This document shows positions 1 through 3,978 of a stretch of 5,046 nucleotides of DNA, piece by piece. The stretch comes from Synergistaceae bacterium (GTDB lineage Bacteria; Synergistota; Synergistia; Synergistales; Aminobacteriaceae). Location: assembly GCA_017448375.1 (NCBI GenBank), contig JAFSLR010000398.1:1-5046 (forward strand), given 5' to 3'. Under the pieces are notes generated by a model. It had not been told where the DNA came from. It saw nothing but the letters and a program-made list of their open reading frames with translations, and made no database searches. Each line of letters begins with the position of its first letter. Positions within the stretch are counted from its first letter, which is position 1. Made by a program: the position numbers and the translations under genes.

Positions 1-372
1 AGGAAGAGACCTGAGTCCCTCGACAGCCGTAGCAATATTGAGCATGGGAAGAATCGTATATCCCGCCGCTGTTGCCGAGAATGCCGCGCCGATTGATGAT
101 GCGTAAGCGAGAGTCAGCGCAAGCATGAGCATTCTTGAAGCGTTATTGCCCATACGTGTGATTTAGGGTGCTACGAATCCGATTATGATTAACGGAACGC
201 AGAACATCAAGAACTGTCCGGCTATGTAATGCAATGTTACGATGATGTGAAGAAGTGCTGTTGATACCGGGCTGGTGTGAGTTGATGAAAGCCATAAACC
301 GATAAACAGACCCGCTACGAGAGCTACTATCAGTTTGAACGGAAGCGAACTCGTGAAACCTTTGCTGCTCAT
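1..372 (-). pseudogene. Sodium/dicarboxylate (amino acid) symporter, 5' part, interrupted by in-frame TAA
   Basis: Family: SDF (DAACS) secondary transporters, inner-membrane proteins that move dicarboxylates or acidic/neutral amino acids with Na+ or H+. Seen: the ATG at 370-372 follows AGGAGG at 380-385 with a 7-base spacer. The first 69 residues hold two hydrophobic stretches, about residues 12-30 (KLIVALVAGLFIGLWL) and 38-66 (ending FCVPLIIIGFVAP), as in the N-terminal helices of the family. A TAA at 163-165 then stops translation, but the same frame continues from 162 to 1 with 54 codons reading ITRMGNNASRMLML and LAYASSIGAAFSATAGY, which is normal family sequence after the FVAP motif. No frameshift is needed. 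One substitution, for example a TCA serine codon to TAA, explains it. The 3' end lies outside the window. It could be a real nonsense mutation, a sequencing error or, least likely, readthrough. The family call is firm; the substrate is unknown. Confidence 0.78.
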
Positions 373-486
373 GTTGAAACCTCCTGTGAAATTTTTTGTG
401 TTCTTAACAGTTTACACCCTAGCGCAAATTCAGTAACTATTATTTTCAAGCTAATGTGATTCCGAGTCTGCCGATAATATTTCCCG
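373..486. other. Intergenic spacer between the DUF1810 gene and the symporter gene
   Basis: This 114-base gap separates two genes on the same strand. Apart from the symporter ribosome-binding site, the only promoter-like element is a weak minus-strand pair, TTACTG (431-436) and TAAACT (409-414) with a 16-base spacer. The -35 is poor. No GC-rich hairpin followed by a T run is visible, so I call no terminator. The gap is long enough that the symporter may be its own transcription unit. Confidence 0.3.
380..385 (-). promoter_or_regulatory. Ribosome-binding site of the symporter gene
   Basis: AGGAGG on the minus strand, 7 bases before the ATG at 370-372. This strong site fixes the symporter start and shows that the 5' end of the interrupted gene is intact. 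Confidence 0.75.
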
Positions 487-909
487 TTATTTTTTCAGCA
501 ATTTGAGTGTAGCTTCGTCCATTTCACCGCCGAAAAATTTATCCAGCACCTTATGAAACACCGAGCCTTCCTCAGAAACACACGCGAATAACGTCATGCA
601 CGACCTCAGCTTCACCGCGTCAATTTCCCAGCTCATAACTTTAACGGGATCATTCTCTTCAAGGTCAAGCAACGCCGATGTAATCTCCCTCAAATCAGCT
701 CCCAATTCAGGATGACGCAAATATTCTCTTGCCTCGTCAGCATCCTCAATCCCGAACTTTACAGAACGTCCGCTCATGCCTAACCCTTTAAGCTGAGGAA
801 AGATATACCATATCCAATGCGACTCCTTGTGCCCCGCTCTCATTTCCCGTAAAGCCTGCGGATAATCGTTCGTGTGATACGGGAAAAATCTCTCCAATTT
901 ACTGCTCAT
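487..909 (-). CDS. DUF1810 family protein
   Basis: A complete 140-residue protein matching the length and motif order of the DUF1810 family (PF08837), whose biochemical function I do not know. Seen: the SHWIWYIFPQLKGLG block at residues 30-44, the YLRHPELG block at 63-70, KLRSCMTLF at 100-108, and a C-terminal F-x2-VLDKFFGGEMDEATL block at 118-135. There is no signal peptide or membrane segment, so it is probably cytoplasmic. The ATG at 907-909 is preceded by AGGAGG at 917-922 with a 7-base spacer; this site begins directly after the TAA of the upstream TerA-like gene. The 13-base gap between the two genes implies one transcript and probably translational coupling. Some databases label such proteins calpastatin-like, which I regard as a misannotation. 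The family call is confident; the role is unknown. Confidence 0.88.
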   Translation of the reverse strand: MSSKLERFFPYHTNDYPQALREMRAGHKESHWIWYIFPQLKGLGMSGRSVKFGIEDADEAREYLRHPELGADLREITSALLDLEENDPVKVMSWEIDAVKLRSCMTLFACVSEEGSVFHKVLDKFFGGEMDEATLKLLKK

Positions 910-916
910 GAAATTT

Positions 917-922
917 CCTCCT
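917..922 (-). promoter_or_regulatory. Ribosome-binding site of the DUF1810 gene, abutting the terA-like stop codon
   Basis: AGGAGG on the minus strand lies directly after the TAA (923-925) of the upstream gene and 7 bases before the ATG at 907-909. The arrangement favours coupled translation. Confidence 0.75.
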
Positions 923-2047
923 TTAAGACTTCCTGCCCTTTACCCATCGCAATCCCCATGAATAAGCCGAATCCATATCCGAATGGCTTGCGAAAAACTT
1001 TATCAGCTTCTCAACGCTGAATGTCTCATCATTCACATTCTCAAGCATTGCAATGGCGCACATACCTTCCGATGTGTTGTACTCGTCAAGTTTCACAATA
1101 AGCTCGGAGCTTCCCGGACATTTCACAGTTGCGACCCCGTTTGCGTCCTGCCAGTTCGCAACCCCTTCATATATGAACGTGTAAACAAGAATGCGTTTGA
1201 ACCGCGAAATCTCAGCACCGTTTACGCGCAAATTTTCACCGCCCGCAGTGTCGCCCGTCCTGTCGTCCCCGTCAAGCATAATGTACGGATACGAATCGAA
1301 ATTCCCGAAATTGCCTCCCAACGCCTGAACAGATCCTTTACGGCCGTCTTTCATCTCGTAGAGGCAGCCCAAATCCAAGTCGATTGCCGCGTCTTTCTTT
1401 GAGAATACTGAAAGCAAATGTTTTCGCAAGTTTCCTCTGTTCCAGTTGAGATTGATTACGATTTCGCCGAGATTATCGGATTTCTTCTCAAGGCTTACCT
1501 TCTTCCCCTTTTCGAGAATTACTTTCTTCACGGGTTCGGGAGGGGGCGATGTCATTTCCTGACCGCCGTAATTCCTCAGCAAGTCGCTTAATCCTCCGTT
1601 GAAGCCCGATGCTACAGCGTTGACCCGCCAGCAGTCCTTTCGGTAAATCTCTATGCTGATTATTGCCTTCTCGCTGTGGAAGTCAGACCCCGAAAGATTC
1701 ATCGTCATCGAATCATTCTCGGTCTCAATCGTCAATGTGTGTGATGAAATTTCACCCATCGTCCCGGCTCCGTCAATGCTCGCAGTGAATACAAGTTTTG
1801 CGATTGACAGAGGAAGACTCGCAAGGTTCACCGCAAATTCAGCCCTGCTGTTTTCGGAAGCATATTTTATTTCACCGTTTGGCGACTCGGGCTGGTTGTA
1901 GAATATCATGTACCTGTCATCCGAAAGTTTATCGTCATAATCGACTCCGAAGCATGAGAAATCATAGACAGCATTACCCGTAATACTCATGTCAACAACA
2001 ATCTTATCGCCTGGAATTTTTCCCCTGAAGCCGCGTATCATTTCCAT
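923..2047 (-). CDS. terA: TerA-like protein with two TerD-type domains (tellurium resistance/stress family)
   Basis: A 374-residue protein close in length to TerA of tellurite-resistance clusters. Family knowledge: TerD-type domains are cytoplasmic calcium-binding beta-sandwiches of stress and phage-related ter operons; their biochemical role is unsettled. Seen: an N-terminal TerD-type domain at about residues 10-162, with FYNQPESPNGE near 49-59 and a closing SGFNGGLSDLL near 147-157; a proline/lysine linker at about 165-175; and a second domain from about 176 that opens with VILEKGKKVSLEKK, as typical TerD domains do. The second domain has DLDLG (223-227), the acidic LDGDDRTG (258-265), FIYEGVANW (291-299), CAIAMLEN (330-337) and a C-terminal WGLRWVKGRK. 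A GTG at 2057-2059 also opens the frame, but AGGGG (2059-2063) would leave it no spacer, whereas the ATG at 2045-2047 sits 11 bases after it, so I use the ATG. The gene probably heads an operon with the DUF1810 gene. No other ter genes are visible. Confidence 0.8.
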   Translation of the reverse strand: MEMIRGFRGKIPGDKIVVDMSITGNAVYDFSCFGVDYDDKLSDDRYMIFYNQPESPNGEIKYASENSRAEFAVNLASLPLSIAKLVFTASIDGAGTMGEISSHTLTIETENDSMTMNLSGSDFHSEKAIISIEIYRKDCWRVNAVASGFNGGLSDLLRNYGGQEMTSPPPEPVKKVILEKGKKVSLEKKSDNLGEIVINLNWNRGNLRKHLLSVFSKKDAAIDLDLGCLYEMKDGRKGSVQALGGNFGNFDSYPYIMLDGDDRTGDTAGGENLRVNGAEISRFKRILVYTFIYEGVANWQDANGVATVKCPGSSELIVKLDEYNTSEGMCAIAMLENVNDETFSVEKLIKFFASHSDMDSAYSWGLRWVKGRKS

Positions 2048-2058
2048 ATTTTTATTCA

Positions 2059-2063
2059 CCCCT
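2059..2063 (-). promoter_or_regulatory. Ribosome-binding site deciding the terA-like start
   Basis: AGGGG on the minus strand. It overlaps the upstream GTG codon, so that codon cannot use it. Its spacing of 11 bases to the ATG at 2045-2047 is workable. The ATG at 2039-2041 is farther away and less likely. Confidence 0.55.
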
Positions 2064-2076
2064 GATAAAATGGATT

Positions 2077-2092
2077 GTTACAGTATAGTTAC
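2077..2092. repeat. GTTAC direct repeats beside the inferred right boundary
   Basis: GTTAC at 2077-2081 and again at 2088-2092 are spaced one helical turn apart (11 bases start to start), four bases inside the candidate GG boundary. The phasing would suit a bound recombinase, but copies this short could arise by chance. Confidence 0.3.
2082..2087 (-). promoter_or_regulatory. Possible -10 element reading out of the insertion sequence into the terA-like gene
   Basis: TATACT on the minus strand lies about 35 bases before the terA-like ATG, within the right end of the element. No good -35 hexamer is seen at 16-18 bases. If this is not a promoter, the terA-like gene depends on readthrough from tnpA-tnpB, which is transcribed in the same direction. 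Confidence 0.25.
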
Positions 2093-2112
2093 TCTAAACA
2101 TATAAAAAATAT

Positions 2113-3333
2113 CTATGCTACGAGTTTTACAGTGTAAACTGCTGGCGTACTACACACCTCTATCAAGTCCAAAGAGTTTAATATTTCCTCTTTATTCCTG
2201 ACTACTTTTTCTATATATTTTTTCAGGATATTTAATGCTCCGTTCACATCCGCATTTATTAACCGTCCATTTGAGGCTCGGAATAATCCTCGTTTTACTC
2301 GACTGCCTTTATATTTTTCGTGTTTGCATATTTCTTCATTATCCAAGAAACTGCATTTTGATGTGTAACTCTCTTCATTGGTTGTTACTATAATTCCCAC
2401 TAATTCGCATTTATATTTCAGCATTCTTATGAACTTGTAAAACGGGATAAAGTGAAACCTTTGATTACCTTCTTTTCTCGAATTGCCTTTTCTCCCTAAT
2501 CTCATGTCTTGCTTCCACCCCGCATTGTATCCTATCACTAATTCAGATACATCGTTGGAAACTAATTGATTCACAATATAGCGAGAGGCTTTATGAAGAT
2601 AATCGTTTATCTTATTCCGCCGTTTGCTTATTAAGCTCACCTCTTTTCGGGTCTGCTGTTTACGCCTAGAATTTTTTGAACGGGTTTCTGCTAATTTCTT
2701 GTTGTAATACTGGTTTATCGACTTTAATGGCCGTCCGTTTATTATTTCTGTCCGTGAATTGGGATATACTATCACTGCAAGGTTATTTACTCCTAAATCT
2801 ATAGATGCGATTCTCCCATTATGTCTTATTTCTTGACACGTAACATTGTAGAGAATTTCAACTCTTATATGATTCCTGTCCAATGGGACTAACCTTGCTG
2901 CTTGGATTTCTTCCTGTTTCGTCCTAATTAATGTGGATGTACCAGACAGCCTTAAAAATCCATTTCTGACATTTCTATTTTTGAATGCTATAGACTGTAT
3001 TGTTCTATATCTTGGAATACCAAGCTTACCTTGATATTTAGAAGGATTTTTCTTGTAGCCCTTTAATTTATGAAAATAACCTTTCCAAGCCGAAATTACT
3101 TGTCTTTGAACCTGCTGTGAAATTTTAGTTGGTAAACTGTAGTAGTCTGCTTGTTTCTCCTGAATAAACTGCTTGTTTACAGCTTCATATGTAATGATTG
3201 TCCCGGCGAAAAATGCTTTACGAACACAATACATAGTAGCATTATAGAGATTATTTGCATTGCGGCATAATATTTCAAATTCACTGAATGCCTTAGAACC
3301 TCTTGTGAAAATATGCTGTTCACTTAGTATCAT
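2113..3333 (-). CDS. tnpB: TnpB, RNA-guided RuvC-fold endonuclease of an IS607 element, variant active site
   Basis: A 406-residue TnpB, the transposon-encoded ancestor type of Cas12 nucleases; family members use an omega RNA to cut the empty donor site and help the element persist. Seen: an N-terminal helical/OB-type half, then RuvC-I ASIDLGVNNLAVIV with Asp179, a basic bridge-helix-like stretch (about 212-242, many Lys/Arg), the RuvC-II region ELVIGYNAGWKQ (264-275), the EESYTSKCS block (320-328) and RuvC-III INADVNGALNIL with Asp362. Gly268 stands where most TnpBs have the catalytic Glu, while Glu320/Glu321 are conserved-looking acidic candidates. The four-cysteine zinc ribbon is reduced to Cys327, Cys336 and His338. 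The ATG at 3331-3333 overlaps the tnpA end by 14 bases, and AGAGG lies 7 bases upstream. The frame is intact and ends with TAG. Function as a nuclease is probable but not shown. Confidence 0.93.
   Translation of the reverse strand: MILSEQHIFTRGSKAFSEFEILCRNANNLYNATMYCVRKAFFAGTIITYEAVNKQFIQEKQADYYSLPTKISQQVQRQVISAWKGYFHKLKGYKKNPSKYQGKLGIPRYRTIQSIAFKNRNVRNGFLRLSGTSTLIRTKQEEIQAARLVPLDRNHIRVEILYNVTCQEIRHNGRIASIDLGVNNLAVIVYPNSRTEIINGRPLKSINQYYNKKLAETRSKNSRRKQQTRKEVSLISKRRNKINDYLHKASRYIVNQLVSNDVSELVIGYNAGWKQDMRLGRKGNSRKEGNQRFHFIPFYKFIRMLKYKCELVGIIVTTNEESYTSKCSFLDNEEICKHEKYKGSRVKRGLFRASNGRLINADVNGALNILKKYIEKVVRNKEEILNSLDLIEVCSTPAVYTVKLVA
2126..2138. repeat. Perfect palindrome in the right end of the element
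   Basis: TTTACA-G-TGTAAA is a 6+1+6 perfect inverted repeat inside the last codons of tnpB. Its core TTACAGTGTA (2127-2136) recurs with one change as TTACAGTATA at 2078-2087, nearer the inferred element end. Such paired sites could be recombinase-binding sequences or part of the omega RNA fold. Confidence 0.45.
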
Positions 3334-3883
3334 TCAATGCCTCTATTATTTGCTCTGTTTTTCTGCGTGAACGCCGTCTGCCGTATATACGGGCACAAAA
3401 GCTGGTTACAAGTGATATAAAGTCTTCAAATAGGTCTTGTTTATCTTCGCAAGGATCTACAACAATTATTTCGCATTCTGGATAAAGAAGTTCTATGTAG
3501 TGATAGCCGAATCTTGTTAATCTGTCTTTATGCTCAACAACTATTTTCGTAGCTTTTCTATCTTGGAATATTTTTGATAATTTAGGCCGGCTGTCATCTA
3601 ATCCGCTTGCACATTCTTTTACGACTTCTGAAACCGTTAAACCTGAAGCCTCACAATATTGGATTAATCTATCGGCCTGAGCATCGAGATTAGATTTATT
3701 TTCAGAGCCTGAAACTCTCGCATAGATAACAACGTAATCATTAACTTGAGCTTGTTGAGTTTCGTCAATAACAACAGTTCCCGTTGGAAGCTGGCGGGCG
3801 TTAGGAATTTTACCTCTCTTAAAATGATTCCAAGCTGTTTGATAAGTTATTGAATTTTTCCTCGCATACTCACTTAACTTCAA
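3320..3883 (-). CDS. tnpA: TnpA, IS607-family serine recombinase (transposase)
   Basis: The transposase of the element, a small serine recombinase. With the start used here it has 187 residues: a MerR-like helix-turn-helix at about 2-40 (KLSEYARKNSITYQTAWNHFKRGKI), then the resolvase fold beginning YVVIYARVSGSENKSNLDAQ with the likely catalytic Ser58, a DRLTRFG motif at 120-126 and a basic C-terminal helix GRRRSRRKTEQIIEAL. The open frame extends to a GTG at 3959-3961 (213 residues), but IS607 TnpA normally begins at KLSEYA, the extra 26 residues are AT-driven low-complexity sequence, AAGGAG lies at 3895-3900, and a perfect TATAAT on this strand (3917-3922) falls inside the extension. I therefore choose the TTG at 3881-3883. 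The catalytic motifs and frame are intact, so the element may be mobile. Confidence 0.88.
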   Translation of the reverse strand: MKLSEYARKNSITYQTAWNHFKRGKIPNARQLPTGTVVIDETQQAQVNDYVVIYARVSGSENKSNLDAQADRLIQYCEASGLTVSEVVKECASGLDDSRPKLSKIFQDRKATKIVVEHKDRLTRFGYHYIELLYPECEIIVVDPCEDKQDLFEDFISLVTSFCARIYGRRRSRRKTEQIIEALNDTK

Positions 3884-3894
3884 AAAATTTTCTA

Positions 3895-3900
3895 CTCCTT
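3895..3900 (-). promoter_or_regulatory. Ribosome-binding site deciding the tnpA start
   Basis: AAGGAG on the minus strand, 11 bases before the TTG at 3881-3883. This start begins the protein at the conserved KLSEYA helix-turn-helix, unlike the longer GTG alternative. Confidence 0.55.
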
Positions 3901-3913
3901 CATTTGATTTTTG

Positions 3914-3927
3914 TATATTATAATATA
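3914..3927. promoter_or_regulatory. 14-base palindrome with TATAAT on both strands; candidate divergent promoter
   Basis: TATATTATAATATA is a perfect palindrome. It gives a consensus -10 hexamer on the minus strand (3917-3922, towards tnpA, whose ribosome-binding site is 17 bases beyond) and on the plus strand (3919-3924, towards uvrA). No convincing -35 is seen on either strand. A TATAAA at 3942-3947 is another plus-strand candidate. Known biology: symmetric -10 elements can drive transcription both ways. Confidence 0.45.
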
Positions 3928-3944
3928 TTTTCATATTTTCATAT
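3925..3944. repeat. Tandem 8-base repeat in the left end of the element
   Basis: TTTTCATA occurs at 3928-3935 and 3936-3943. The period of 8 holds over 20 bases (2.5 copies). The repeat lies between the tnpA promoter region and the uvrA start, where IS607 recombinases bind the left end, so it may be a TnpA site; simple AT-rich sequence is the alternative. Confidence 0.4.
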
Positions 3945-3962
3945 AAAGTAAAAAAATACACG

Positions 3963-3968
3963 AAAGGA
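3963..3968 (+). promoter_or_regulatory. Ribosome-binding site of uvrA, possibly supplied by the insertion sequence
   Basis: AAAGGA on the plus strand, 10 bases before the TTG at 3979-3981. It supports the TTG start. Under the preferred boundary at 3980-3981 this site belongs to the element. Confidence 0.5.
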
Positions 3969-3978
3969 CAAAATTTTA

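Larger units (their letters stand above)
2072..2250 (-). ncRNA. Candidate omega RNA (reRNA) scaffold at the right end of the element
   Basis: Family knowledge: TnpB proteins bind an RNA made from the 3' part of tnpB and the following right end, with the guide taken from host DNA just past the element. Here the end of tnpB plus 41 non-coding bases (2072-2112) occupy that place. The region contains a perfect 13-base palindrome TTTACAGTGTAAA (2126-2138) and the non-coding tail. The limits are approximate, and I have not been able to fold the RNA. Confidence 0.35.

Noticed and set aside
407..416. CAGTTTACAC shared between the symporter upstream region and the right end of the element
   Set aside because: A 10-base match between two places in 5 kb on either strand is expected by chance many times, so it is not evidence of an element remnant.
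983..1402. 139-codon open frame on the plus strand opposite the terA-like gene
   Set aside because: It is antisense to a gene with clear family motifs, has no recognisable domain and has no convincing ribosome-binding site.
1653..1983. Two overlapping short plus-strand open frames (1653-1901 and 1798-1983)
   Set aside because: Both are antisense to the N-terminal TerD-type domain, overlap each other in different frames and resemble no protein family.
2095..2138. Intrinsic terminator after tnpB (palindrome 2126-2138 followed by a T run on the minus strand)
   Set aside because: The stem has a one-base centre, so it cannot form a normal hairpin loop; it is AT-rich and the T run is about 18 bases away.
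2113..3333. TnpB as a nuclease-dead TldR-type repressor
   Set aside because: Asp179 and Asp362 are both present, a nearby Glu pair remains, and the gene is still coupled to an intact tnpA, unlike domesticated derivatives.
2072..3967. Element right boundary at the GG of AAAGGAC (3966-3967)
   Set aside because: It is possible under the GG rule, but gives no special restored feature; the 3980-3981 GG restores an ATG for uvrA. It is kept as a second choice, not excluded.
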